Source: Eretmocerus hayati | Taxonomy: Eukaryota > Arthropoda > Insecta > Hymenoptera > Aphelinidae | Direction: 5' to 3' | Length of the DNA: 64,000 nt | Assembly: GCA_029851415.1 (NCBI GenBank) | Contig: CM056742.1 | Span: forward strand, 149,239,121-149,303,120 | Part shown: in pieces, positions 37,261 to 49,087 of the stretch | Position numbering within the stretch: position 1 is the stretch's first letter | Layout of the letters: each line of letters opens with the position of its first letter | Position numbers and translations under genes: made by a program | The notes under the pieces: generated by a model | The model's input: the letters and a program-made list of their open reading frames with translations, nothing else | What the model was told of the DNA's origin: nothing | Databases searched by the model: none

Positions 37261-39214
37261 ACACAATCCCACAAGAAAGTATCTTTTTCCAGAAAGCAAC
37301 CCTGTATGTCCCTGCGTGAAATTAAAGCTGAATTCAGAGCTGACATAAGTCTTACCCGGACACCTCTAAACCCTTGGGAATGTTGAAAGAGAAATTCTTC
37401 AAACCAAATATTGGATTTTTCACTTCGGACTCTGGACAAGAGGAAATTTTACGTCCGAATATGAATTCTAAGAAAATTTCATTTTCGGTTGTGATCCTGA
37501 TCTAGTATCCACGGTGACACTCCCGATCCAGAATTTAAGGTGGTACTCGTGATCTTGTACTGAATGTGGTACTCGTAATCGAGAACTTGATGTGATACTC
37601 GTGATCGGAACTCGATGTGGTACTCTTGATCCAGCACTCAGTTCGATACTTGTGATACAGCACTCAGTGTGGTACTCGTGATCAAGAACTCATAGCAGTA
37701 CTCGTGATCGGGAACTCATAGTGGTACTCGTGATCGGGAACTCATAGTGGTACTTGAGATCAAGAACTCAATGTGGTACTCGTCATCGAGCACTCAGTGC
37801 GGTGCGCGTGATCCAGAAGTCGATGTGGTACTCAAGATCTAGGAGTCAGTGTGGTGCTCAGGACCAGAACTCAATGTCGTACTCGTGATCTAAAACTGAA
37901 TGTCGTTCTCGTGATCGAGAAATCCATGTAGTACTCGTGAACCAACATCCAGTTCGGTACTTGTGATACAGCACTCAGCGTGGTACTCGTGATCGAGAAC
38001 TCATAGCGGTACTCGTATTCGGGAACTCATAGTGGTACTTGTGATCAAGAACTCAATGTGGTACTCGTAATCCAAAACTGAATGTAAGACTCGTGATCGA
38101 GAACTCAATGTGGTATTCGTGGTCGGGAATTCAATGTGGTACTCGTGATACAAAACTCAATGTGGTACTCGTGATCAAAAACTCAATGTGGTACTAGTAA
38201 TCGAGCACTCAGTGTGGTGCGCGTGATCCAGAAGTCGATGTGGTACTCAGGATCTAGGAGTCAGTGTGGTGTTCAGGACCAGAACTCAATATCGTACTCG
38301 TGATCTAAAACTGAATGTCGTTCTCGTGATCGAGAAATCCATGTGGTACTCGTGAACCAGCATCCAGTTCGGTACTTGTGACACAGCACTCAGTGTGGTA
38401 CTCGTGATCGAGAACTCATAGCGGTACTTGTGATCGGGAACTCATAGTGGTACTCGTGATCAAGAACTTAATGTGGTACTCGTGATCCAAAACTGAATGT
38501 AATACTCGTGATCGAGAACTCGATGTGGTACAGGTGATCGAGAACACAACTCGGTACTCGTGATCGAGAACTCAATGTGGTACTCGTGATTCAGCATTTA
38601 ACGTGGCACTTCTGATCGAGAACTCAATGTAGTTCTCGCAATCTAGAACTCAATGTGGTAATTGTGATCCAGAACTCAATGTGGTACTCGTGAGTGGCCA
38701 ACGCGACCACATCAAACACTAAATCACGACTATTAAACACTAAATCACGATTATCACCATAAGTTTTCAACACGAGTACCACAGTAAGTTCTGGACCACG
38801 TGTATCATATTGAGTTCTAGTTCGCGAGTACCACATCGAGTTCTCGATCATAAGTACCACATGGAGTTCTCGATCACGAGTATTTACATTCAGTTTTGGA
38901 TCACGAGTACCAAATCGAGTCTTTGATCCGAAGTATCACGTCGAGTTGTCGATCACGAGTGCTATCTTGCGTACTGGATCAGGATCAGAATTAAAAGTGA
39001 AAACTCCTAAAAATCCATATTTGAACGTAAAATTCTTTCCTCTCAGAATCCGAAGTTAAAAATCCTATATCCATCCCGAAAAATCTTTTTCCCTGATTTT
39101 CTCGAAAATGCAGAAGTCCGGAGAAAATTGGTGTCATCCTCGGATTCAGCGCACAATTTCATGCGAAGGTTTGGATTCTGGAAAAGGGTAAAGGATACTT
39201 GCTTCGTGAGCCTG
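37261..39214. mobile_element. Foldback element FB-sat 1 with 26-bp satellite in its arms
   Basis: The outer arms, about 240 bp on the left (37261-37500) and 255 bp on the right (38960-39214), are inverted copies of each other: CTTCGGACTCTGGACAAGAG pairs with the right-arm complement CTTCGGATTCTGAGAGGA, and AAGTATCTTTTTCCAGAA with AAGTATCCTTTACCC. Inside, a 26-bp tandem repeat runs forward (37500-38700) and, after a short unique centre, in reverse (38775-38960). The layout resembles Drosophila Foldback-type elements, whose arms are tandem repeats. No transposase is present. Ends and target duplication are eroded. Confidence 0.75.
37500..38700 (+). repeat. 26-bp satellite array with a 16-monomer higher-order repeat
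   Basis: The monomer core is GTACTCGTGATCGAGAACTC plus six bases. Variant monomers recur in the same order at about 37801 and 38216 (GGTGCGCGTGATCCAGAAGT and followers), a step of 415 bp or about 16 monomers. The monomer centre CTCG-TGAT-CGAG is itself an inverted repeat. Confidence 0.9.
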
Positions 39215-39884
39215 TGTCATTTTTCTCCCCTGTGAGTCAAAATTACTTGGCTTTTGAACAGCTTATAAAAGTCTCTATACTCGGTCAAACATGGTCACAA
39301 TCTTTTGAGTGAATTTAGATTAAAAATTGCAGATATTTCTGACGAATTCTTACTACATTTTGCAGTTTCTTTCAGCATCTGCAATTTTCCCATTAATTCA
39401 TGAGTCCTCATGCAAAACTTCCGCAATAATACGAATATTTGTTTTGTGGCAGGTGAACCATAGTATTACACATTTCATTACATCGTGGCACAACAAATAA
39501 AATCAAAATTGCATAGCATTCCGAAATTTCGAGACAGCTCCGACTGAATCACCAACCACATAATCTACAGTAAAATTCTACTCGGTCAATCGATCAAATT
39601 CAAACTTATGCACCAGTTAGAATTACACAGCAATTCGCAAACATCGAGCCATTTGAGTATCATCTCTCCGTGACAATGATCGGCTGCTTGATTGGGCAGA
39701 TGATAGGTAGATTCCCCTGCAATACACATACGACACGATATGTATCCCTTCGTTCCTGATCGATGCTGGTACGCGTGGGCGCATCGACTGAAGTGAAGCG
39801 TTGGCTACAGTATAGTAGTGGTATTTCAGACTATATATGTTGCTCACGGCACGCCGATCGTATAATTGAATGCCCGGCCGACAT
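39215..39884. other. Unassigned sequence
   Basis: No supportable feature between FB-sat 1 and the inverted duplication. Confidence 0.3.
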
Positions 39885-40710
39885 TAATGGCTGCGTCCAG
39901 ATTAAGCATATATGCGTGTGCCGTGCATGTGCCGCGCAAGTTTCTGGGGGCCCCGCGTGCAGACTAGGTCGGTACGGCAGATTGCCTTTTTGAAATTTTT
40001 TCAATGTTTTCTGCTCTGCGCCCGTATAAGGCTTATAAGGCTGCATGGCTGTATGTTATAGTTGATGTATATTGAGCTGCAAGGGAATACTATAATCAAA
40101 GATGCTGTAATTGTTGATTATTTATTGCCAATTATTGATGCCGCCTGAGCTAGTTCAACAATTATTTGTAATAAATTCATGTTCCAGAAATGATTATTAT
40201 GGACTGACTGATATGATGGTCAAGTGCATTCGAATTAATCAATACCATATCAATACTTAATCAATCAGTTATACGTGTATTCAGTGAGAGGTTAGGGTAT
40301 TCAAATCCAAACATTGTTATTGTGGCCTTTATTGGGTTGAGGGCCCTGGCTTTTATAACAATCGCAGCTTTTATAAACTCATGAAACTTTGTGAATAACT
40401 GATTAGGTTGAGTGATAGTAAAGTATTATGCTACGCTATTAACAATGTCATGGATTTTCATCACCAAACAGTTACAAATCACTCTTTATCACATATTCTC
40501 TTTTCAACAGTGCACATGCATATTTTTGAGATGGTGGAGGCGCTAGGATGAGAGATTTCAGTGTCTTCAGTCCTTGGCACAATCAAAAATTACTTGGAAG
40601 TTTATTCGGTTGTAGAACCGCAGAATAAACTTTGACAGCGAGTCAAAAACAATAAAAAAACAAACAATGAGTTTTGGATTTATAGATTCTGGATTTTCCC
40701 CATCAATGAT
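39885..40710 (+). repeat. Left arm of 825-bp inverted duplication
   Basis: This matches 41238-42063 in reverse with high identity from TGGCTGCGTCCAGATTAAGC to GATTCTGGATTTTCCCCATC. Differences include substitutions and an indel near 40030. There is no coding. The flanking sequences outside the arms differ. Confidence 0.85.
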
Positions 40711-41237
40711 ATGTCTTATGCTGCCTCTAGTCTGATGCATGTTGACGATCCATTTTTTTACATTTAAATATTTGTTTGCTTATAATGGAATTCATCTGTC
40801 CTATATAGGGATCAAGTTCAATACTGCGATAGAATGTGTTGTGTAGCGGCAATAGAATAAGTTCATGGTATGAGTTTCAACAAAAATAATAGAGCAATGG
40901 CCACATGTATCCTACAGGACACCGATCAATCTATCTTGGTTCTATAAGTATGAAGATTCACATAGCTGATATTATGTGGAGGCTGATGTTTGATTATTTC
41001 AGGGTGAATAGATCTGTCTCTCATGATTGCGGAATTCTGAAGAAAATAAGATCCATGATGAGTGACATGTTTACTCTTTCCTCAGCTCCCATAACAATAC
41101 TTACTCTCATTAGAGGGTAATTCTAATGAACAAATTTTAAAGAAAAAATATTCATTACAGATTGATTCAGAATTGGATTCAGAGAATCCAACATCTCCAT
41201 GTTTGAGTTAATGAATTACTATGTGTACAACTCAACA
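40711..41237. other. Spacer of the inverted duplication
   Basis: A unique 527-bp spacer between the arms. The plus frame 40905-41120 (71 codons) is the only frame here and has no domain. Confidence 0.5.
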
Positions 41238-42063
41238 TTATTGATGGGAAAAATCCAGAATCTATAAATCCAAAACTCATTATTTTTGACTCACTGTCAA
41301 AGTTTATTCTGTGGTTCTCCAACCGAATAAACTTCCAAGTAATTTTTGATTGTGCCAAGGACTGAAGACACTAAAATCTCACATCCTAGCGTCTCCACCA
41401 TCACAAAAATATGCATGTGCACTGTTGAAAAGAAAATATGTGGTAAAGAGTGATTTGTAACTGTTTGGTGATGAAAATCCATGACATTTTTAATAGCGTA
41501 GCATAATACTTCACTATCACTCAACCTAATCGGTTAATCACAAAGTTTCATGAGTTTATAAAAGCTGCGATTGTTATAAAAGCCAGGGCCCTCAACACAA
41601 TAAAGGCCACAATAACAATGTTTGGATTTGAATACCCTAACCTCTCACTGAATACACGTATAACTGATTGATTAAGTATTGATATGGTATTGATTAATTC
41701 AAATGCACTTGACCATCATATCAGTCAGTCCATAATAATCATTTCTGGAACATGAATTTTTTACAAATAATTGTTGAACTAGCTCAAGCGGCATCAATAA
41801 TTGGCAATAAATAATCAACAATTACAGCATCTTTGATGATAGTATTCCCTTGCAGCTCAATATACATCAACTATAACATACAGCCATGCAGCCTTTTACT
41901 CAGCCTATATATTAGTTAGATACGGGCGCAGAGCAGAAAACATTGAAAAAATTTCAAAAAGGCAATCTGCCGTACCGACCTAGTCTGCACGCGGGGCCCC
42001 CAGAAACTTGCGCGGCACATGCACGGCACACGCATATATGCTTAATCTGGACGCAGCCAATGG
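41238..42063 (-). repeat. Right arm of 825-bp inverted duplication
   Basis: Inverse copy of 39885-40710. A minus frame of 75 codons (41297-41524) exists in this arm; the left arm carries the corresponding sequence with changes that alter it, so coding is not supported. Confidence 0.85.
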
Positions 42064-45000
42064 AGGCAAGCTGATAGGCGCTTATGATGCTCCTGCCGGC
42101 GCGAGCTCTCGATAATATTATGGATATATATACCTACACCTATCGAGAGTGTTTTTGCTCAAATAGGCTTGTGAATATACGTGGGCTCATCCTCTCATCT
42201 GATTATGCATTCATACACGATGCGTAAACTGATCAGTTTGAGTTATCGGTAGGAGTGTAGCTATACATGAAGTTTACCTTGTCAGGATTTCATTACTGTT
42301 GAGTTGTATATCGATATTATTTGATTATCACGCGGTTTTGTAATGCGTACTCGTTAAATTGATATTGGTGAATTCTTTGCAACTTTACTCAACCAGCTCT
42401 CGCACTGTCTGGATGGAATGTTACTTATCTTTCATACGCTCACCTTGGGTCTTTAAATGGAAATTCTTTGACCTTGCCAAGTCAATTTTAAGGACTTTTT
42501 CTTGTGGCCACGAAATCGGAATCCTTGAATAGTCCAAGTCAGATATAACAATAATGAGGTATCAACTTTCTTTTTTATTTGGTTATTATATATGCAAAAC
42601 AAAAGGTCACAGATGGCTCCAAGTTATGACGGTAAAAGTCATTCTCAAATCATGTGAAAATCGCTTTGGTACTTCGGAGTCTTTTTTTACAATATTTTTC
42701 TTCAAAAAATTTTAACCAAATCATTCAGAGTAATGAGGTGTCGATCGAAGAGACTTTGAATACCAGAGCGATTTTACGTTAATCTAAGATCGATTTTTAT
42801 CATCTTGGACTAAGGCTACCCGATCCTCGTAGAGCTTATTGAAACTAATGACACACAACATTTTTGAAAATTTAGAAAAGTGATTTCAAATTCATGTACT
42901 CTTGCAGGTACGTACATAAATTTCTTGGATCAACCCATGGGACAAACTTGAACAGTTTGTATCTAGTGAATTTCATCCATGATCAAATTTTATATCTCAA
43001 GATTATATCTCAAACAAAAATACAGTTTTGACTTCTGTGAACCAGAAAGAATGTCTTCTCAAGGCCTTCGCAGTAATTCCAGACTCTATCATGACTATAC
43101 AATCCGATGTGATTGTTCATGGCATAGTATATTATTTAACTTCCACCTCTACGAATCTCTTTGAGGGTTGAATATCTTTTTCGATACCTCACCTCTAGTA
43201 AAAGCATCAAAATTCGTACGGATATTAAATGGCCCTGGTCCTTTTGAATTTTGAATAGCTCATATACCGTGAAGAAACAATGTTCTATAATTCTAACAAT
43301 CCAAACCGGAACCCAAACACGATACGCACATCAGATCAATAACATTCATACAACATTCATACAAACAGTCCTAAAGCCAGGAATACATAGTCCTTTGAAA
43401 CTAGAGACAAATGTCAAACAGCACTCGTTCATCAATTACCATCCAGAATTCAAACCCGTGAATGAGTTTGTGTTTCAAACCCCCCCCCCCCAAACCCATT
43501 GTCAAGATACATTGTTCCGCTGCGATCTGCACATTTACTGGACTGCGAATACGCAAAAACATAGCTCGACTCAATGTTGAATTTGATTTCGTTGAAAATT
43601 CAACTCGTCTCGAGAGAACAATAATCGGTTTTCATTATAGAGTGAATGGTACCGCATGATTGGGACGTTGCATTTTTTACTACGAAAAGCTTTTGTACTG
43701 TAACAGAGTATCACAGTGTATAATACGCACAAATACAAAACAAGTCGATTTTGCGCTTGCAAAAAGTATAGCGTAACCCTCGCGTAAAGTCCATGAATCT
43801 TGTCACGCGAGCCTGCGTCAAAATGTGCAATAATAAATCGTATGAAGAGCATCGCATTCACATGTATGTACGTGTATAGAAGAGGGACGTTTGGATGATG
43901 CGTCGGAAAATAGCTCGGATGCTCCTACTCTCTTGCAGAGTTATCCTCGTTGTTTGTGTACGAACTTGGTTCATGGTATGCTGTGCACTCAGCGTAACTA
44001 TTTATCGCTTGGATTTGCCACGTTGGATCTTAATTGCGTGGGTTCTTCGTGCCTTTTAGTCTCGCCTTGGTTTTGCTGTGTATTAGTAAGCTCAGATATA
44101 TGTAGGTATATGGGTAGTTTGTATGTATAGGTTTATGGATCACTTTGAGTCAAGTTAGGCGGGCTGATGGGGTACCTCTGACCTATGACGAAATAATTAT
44201 GTTATCAACGCTTGAAAGGAAAAACGCCCCGAGGCTTATAATACAACTTGTGTAGGTAGTAGTCTTCCAGTAGTAAATTTGATGTGCGTGACATGTGACT
44301 CGTAACAATTGCCTCGAGGGCAGATCAGACTAGTTGGGTTGCTCAAGTTTTAGCAGACAAGGTCTGTGCATAAGGGTGGTAAGTGAAGAAGCATGCATGA
44401 GGATAGTCGAAATTATTATATTTTGAGGAATGACGAAGATTTTCGAGAATCTTTCTTCACACCGACGAAGATTCGTTTTCTCACTCCATTTTCTGGATGA
44501 GTCCGATTACTGAAGAGAATACTGAATGTGCCAAAGTCAACGCATAGAGTGGATTTCTGTATGCCTCTCGTCTCTTGGAAAATTTGGGGCGAAACCGTAC
44601 GGAGCTACAAGGAGCAATAGGCTAGATAGAAATGATCAAATTCTATCATATTTCAGACAACGAATCTCAAATCGCTTACTTTAAACCTACCTTCCGGTTT
44701 CAGAATAATTTTGTGATGCCAAAAAATCAATAACTAGTTGCAGAATTTGAATAAATATCAAATCAATACTTTGGAACAATAATTGGTAGGGTCTTATTAT
44801 TTAGAATGAGCAGTCATACTCGTTGCTAAATATGAGCATAAACAGAGAATAGCCAATGATATTGATACAAAAAAGTAAAATATATGACGCCTGGAATACG
44901 ATTATCTGATCAGCAAAGATGCAGTTCTCTAGAGTCTAATTTTATCGGAGTGAGTTCACATCGTCCCAAAGATCAGCGCATACAACGATGGCAAGCTTTC

Positions 45001-45183
45001 TATTCTAAATATAAATTTGCTATCTGCAGTCTAGTCAGTGCAAATGAATAGGTCATGCGGTTTGAGCTAATTACTTTTACACCATAACTTTGTCGCGTGA
45101 TCAAGCTTTCTTCAAATTACATCTTATAGGTAGTATATAACATTTTCAAAAGATAATATGACTGTCGATTTCTACTCGCAAAT
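42064..45183. other. Unassigned sequence
   Basis: No supported exon. 43700-44100 is CpG-richer and holds an ATG at about 43896 opening a short hydrophobic frame, but nothing confirms it. A C-run lies at about 43481-43490. Confidence 0.35.
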
Positions 45184-45432
45184 ATGATTCACCAGTTGGT
45201 TGATGCAGAAGTTTTTTTTCATCATTTTCCATTGTACGAATGGACTTTAATTTGTTACCATTGTATGAATCATGAAGATTTTACATTGGCTTGTGACCGT
45301 TGTAGAACACCGATTCATTTGAGGGCCCAATACTCCATTTATAGATCATTAGCTGACTGTTTTGTCAAAAAGTCGAAGAAATATGAGCCACCTTATCTTC
45401 CCGAACTCATAAATTTATACTTGATATACTAG
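45184..45432 (+). CDS. Possible terminal exon with CxxC pairs, unrecognised
   Basis: An open frame of 82 codons has two CxxC pairs separated by nine residues (CYHC and CDRC), then a basic tail (FVKKSKKYEPPYLPE) and TAG. A possible acceptor (TTGATGCAG) at 45208 would make this a terminal exon. The spacing recalls half of a zinc-binding finger, but no family is recognised and no upstream exon was found. Chance remains a good explanation. Confidence 0.2.
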   Translation: MIHQLVDAEVFFHHFPLYEWTLICYHCMNHEDFTLACDRCRTPIHLRAQYSIYRSLADCFVKKSKKYEPPYLPELINLYLIY

Positions 45433-45793
45433 TTTTTCCAAATTTAACCATTTCTCATTCAGATTTCCTCTAGTGCGATTTGAATAATGATGACATTTGT
45501 TGCCGATATTCAATTCATTTTGACCGTCACTGAAAGACTAGTCGAATCATTTCACGAAGAGCGTGTCATTTGACTCCACTACCTCATTGATGGAGTTCCT
45601 GTGGAGATTGACATGGGAACCCACGTGGAATCTTCGTGATCAACATTTCTTGATGTCTTTCGATTATTTAACACAAAGAACTCCATAAATCCTACGAAAA
45701 ACTCTACATGGTACTCCCCCCTCCCCTTCCACACACACAAACTTCTACGTGCTCTTTTTACCAGGCAATTTCTAATGACACTCATCGTATGAG
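45433..45793. other. Unassigned sequence
   Basis: Nothing supportable. Confidence 0.3.
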
Positions 45794-46034
45794 GGTGATT
45801 ACACACAACCCGCTACGACGAGAATCTCACGACACGACACCGCCCGACACGACACCAAATCCATTCCTGCAAAGCCAGTCATCGATGGATTTGATTCATT
45901 TTTATAATCCATGATTGATACTGTAAAAATGAGCCCAATGAATCAAGGGTTGGGTTCCCAGGAACAAATTTTGTGTCATGTCGGGAGGTGTCGTGTCGTG
46001 AGATTCATGTCGTAGCGGGTTGTCTGTCGTCACC
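45794..46034. mobile_element. 241-bp MITE with about 80-bp inverted ends
   Basis: The left arm starts GGGTGATTACACACAACCCG and the right arm, reversed, starts AGGTGACGACAGACAACCCG. Both continue through GAATCTCACGACACGACACC. The centre is a short AT-rich loop with ATGGATTTGATT and its partner. No coding and no clear target duplication. The family is not recognised. Confidence 0.75.
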
Positions 46035-47122
46035 TTAACACTTCTGGATTTCCATGGGATATCCACAGTGAATTTATAGAGTTTCCGACATAGATTCTCA
46101 CATGGACTATTTTGACTGAATACTGCCTGTCAGTCTTTTTACGACTTATCTGTATCAAACAATTTCTTATGGATTCGATATTTTGTGTGCTAATGTAATT
46201 ACATCAGGCTCTTACAATACCATAGTAGATCTCCAACTTCATTTATCTATCAAATTTTCAATTTCGACCCTTCAAAGAATTCAATGCCGATCCAAACGTG
46301 ATCTAAACAGACTCGAGGGGTGCCCCAGGCAAGACGAATGAGCATTTTAAGGAGACAGCATGCCATACGCGTGGCTTTATGGTACAATAAAATACAACCA
46401 AATAGTAGAAAACATGCGTTAGTTGTCGCAGGACGAGTTATGGCTCTCATTTTAAAGGGCGGGATTGTGGCGCCTAACAGTGTTCGAGGCTTGATGAACG
46501 TGGAGAAAAAAAATTCACCAGTGCGAACTACAGATGCGGCTGTATAATGGAAGCGATGCGACGTGTGGCGACGACGACGTCAACGACAACGACGACGGCG
46601 ACGATGCAACAGCTGCGTGCCACATACGCATATACGACAAAAATATACCCGCGGGCTACTTTAGCGTTTCTGCGAATTTTACTTTGCCGAAGATTGCGCA
46701 TCTTGCTCGCACCCAATTTCATTTTGTGCAGTCGGAGTCATTCTTTCCCCGTGAACAGAGGGAGACTGAGGCATAGCTGACATACCGGAGAATAAATTGA
46801 TCAAACGTTTTTGTTATGGCTAAAGGTTTTGGGTATTGAGTACTTTTACCCGACAGTCACATAAAATAAAGCTGAACTTGTGAAAACATCTGAGATAGTG
46901 AATCGTGTGATGAATGCAGAGTAAAGAGAATATTTTCCATGAGTCAGAATCCGCATCGATGATAAGAGTATTTCACTCACAGTCTGTCCTTCAAGATCGA
47001 TCAAGTGCAGAACAATATTGAAAATATTACAAGTTCATTTTGTTTTTGACTTCAATATCCGGGAGTAATCAAAGATGGATTTTGAATTTAATGTTTTTCA
47101 TGAACTAGTTTGTTTTATTCAA
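46035..47122. other. Unassigned sequence
   Basis: The plus frame 46320-46547 starts with GTG and has a basic, alanine-rich sequence without a recognised domain. 46550-46630 is a CGA/GAC-rich low-complexity run open in several frames. No gene is supported. Confidence 0.35.
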
Positions 47123-47291
47123 TTAACACGTTCACTGCGGAGGCTGAAATCGGTGATCTTTCCTCATTTGCGGCGGGACCCAACGGTGAGCCCCAGTCAA
47201 CGTTATTTCCCATAACCCCAAAAATCTCAGCACTGGGGGAAAGACATGCGGGGTTCACCGTTGGGCCCCACCGCAGCGAATGTGTTGAGAA
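47123..47291. mobile_element. TTAA-type (piggyBac-like) MITE
   Basis: The left end TTAACACGTTCACTGCGG and the right end CCGCAGCGAATGTGTTGA are inverted copies (15 of 18), with TTAA on the left and a mutated TTGA on the right. A second inner pair, GGGACCCAACGGTGAGCCCC with GGGGTTCACCGTTGGGCCCC, extends the hairpin. The right end of the same family is at 3209-3226. Confidence 0.65.
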
Positions 47292-47772
47292 ACAAAGTGA
47301 TGTGTTTTGGGCATCTAATTAAGCTCTTAAATATTATTCATCTTGAAGAGCATCACAAAACACCGCAACTACGTTGATAAGTTTAATTTCCAGATTAGAT
47401 AATATTTTACCTGAAGAAGGGCACAATTAGATGCCCGAAACACGTCGTTTTGTTTCCTCTACTGAATAAAACGAACAAGTCCATCAGAAGCATTAAAGTC
47501 AAAATCCATCATTCTCAAAGATTTAGGACTAAAAGGAATAAGAATCGCAAATATTCAACTCACTGAGCCACCAGTGTGATACGCAGACAAGTTCCTATTT
47601 TTCTGACTGTTCTGCTTTCAATCTACAGAGATCAAAAAAAAAAAAAAAAACTACAGGATGAGTAACTGTTCCATCTACAGTTAGGATATGAAATTTCATG
47701 TTCTTTCTGTAAATGTTCAAACTCATTTCCAAGATAGACCTCTTCTCATTTGCCAAGTGACCGCCGTAAATC
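47292..47772. other. Unassigned sequence with A-run
   Basis: An A-run spans about 47634-47650. The phrases GTGATGTGTTTTGGGCATCTAATT (about 47300) and GATGCCCGAAACACGTC (about 47430) suggest a weak inverted pair. Confidence 0.35.
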
Positions 47773-47928
47773 TGACAAGGGGGACCCACGAAGTGCGGGT
47801 CACCAAATCTCACCAAACTTCTTTCACAGTTTCGTACCACCTAGGATATGAAGAATCCAGAGTAATTCCGTCAAATGGGTTCCCTGTTCAGAGCTACAAG
47901 TAAAAATGTTAGCATTGTCAGTATATCT

Positions 47929-49077
47929 GTTACGGGCAATGTCCGATTTGCGGGCATTGTCGACAATGCCCGGATATATTGGGCAATGTCCGCGTTCATT
48001 GTGTATTTCGGACATTGCCCGGGCATGGTCAATCATTACCAAGGGCCGTGATATTTTGATGGCATCAAATGAAGTTCGGTTAGTCCGCAAGCGGGAGGAC
48101 TTTTCACGATTTCGTGTCAATGTCACTCACATGCATACGATCATAAGATTTATCCGTTTATGTCACTGATAAGCGGTTCGAATCCCGACCGGTACCAATG
48201 TCAGTCCAATGTGATTTTCCATGGGTGCTTTTCGGTGGCTTTGGTGGTTGGTAACCCATCTAAGACTATTGGTCCTGCTTAATAACTTGATAACAGGTTG
48301 AAAATGCGCAAATTAAAAAGAAATGAATTAGCGAATAACCCTATTCAGAATGCTGCAATGCTTGCACATCCAAAGCGTACTAACTAAACTGTGGACAATC
48401 TTTCCGAGGAAATTCCAAACAATTGTTGAAAAATTTAACTAGCTGATTAACTGAAAACTTCAACATTTTGATTGAAAATTCAACCTGATATTCCATACAG
48501 CTGGTTGAATTTTCAACCACATGGTTAAAATTTCCATTGAGCCGGCTGATCGCATTGATCTTTCAACCACTTGGTTGAGGTTTTTCAAAAAAAAATTGTT
48601 CACAGTGTACACGCTTGCAGAACTTGCGCGGGCCAGTGTCCGCCTTGAAATGTAGTCGCGCGTCGATACCAAATCGTAATAGTCCAAACAATTCACTTGA
48701 CTAAGTTATCACAATTTTATCAATTCACTTCACTGTGATAGAATCTGATGTACTTGAAAAATGTTTTTTTACTGCATTTATGAGTGATAATGATTATCAA
48801 AAATGTATTACTTATTTTTCAAACTCCTTCTGTATTTATAAGCTTCAAAGACATGCTCTTATGTCAAGCAATTGATTTCCGTTCACACCCAATCATGAAA
48901 GATCATTGCAGCAATCGGGATTCATTCAGTTTTTCAGCATTCGTGGTCCGCAGGATAAACATTTAGTTAGACTCGAGAGCTAATTTCCGGTTTCTAAGCT
49001 TAATCTGAGCCATTTTATGGTGCCCGAAACCCCCTGGGCACTGTCGACAATGACCAAAATCGGACATTGCCCGTAAC
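47929..49077. mobile_element. Element X: 1149 bp, GTTACGGGCAATGTCCG ends, 6-bp duplication
   Basis: Inverted termini GTTACGGGCAATGTCCGAT and ATCGGACATTGCCCGTAAC (allowing one extra base) are flanked by ATATCT on both sides (47923-47928 and 49078-49083). The dodecamer GGGCAATGTCCG recurs subterminally in both orientations (about 47935, 47981, 48009, 49061), together with a 22-bp perfect palindrome at 47951-47972. Repeated subterminal motifs of this sort are often transposase binding sites. A tRNA B-box-like GGTTCGAATCC lies at 48176. No transposase was seen. A 6-bp duplication is unusual among superfamilies (Dada uses 6-7); no assignment is made. Confidence 0.75.
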
Positions 49078-49087
49078 ATATCTATAT

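Noticed and set aside
37500..38700. CRISPR array
   Set aside because: The 26-bp units are contiguous and diverged, with no unique spacers, and the window is eukaryotic.
46320..46547. Basic 75-codon frame
   Set aside because: GTG start, no splice context and no recognised domain.
48160..48195. tRNA gene suggested by GGTTCGAATCC
   Set aside because: The T-stem does not pair and no acceptor stem, D-arm or anticodon arm can be built. At most it is a tRNA-derived remnant.
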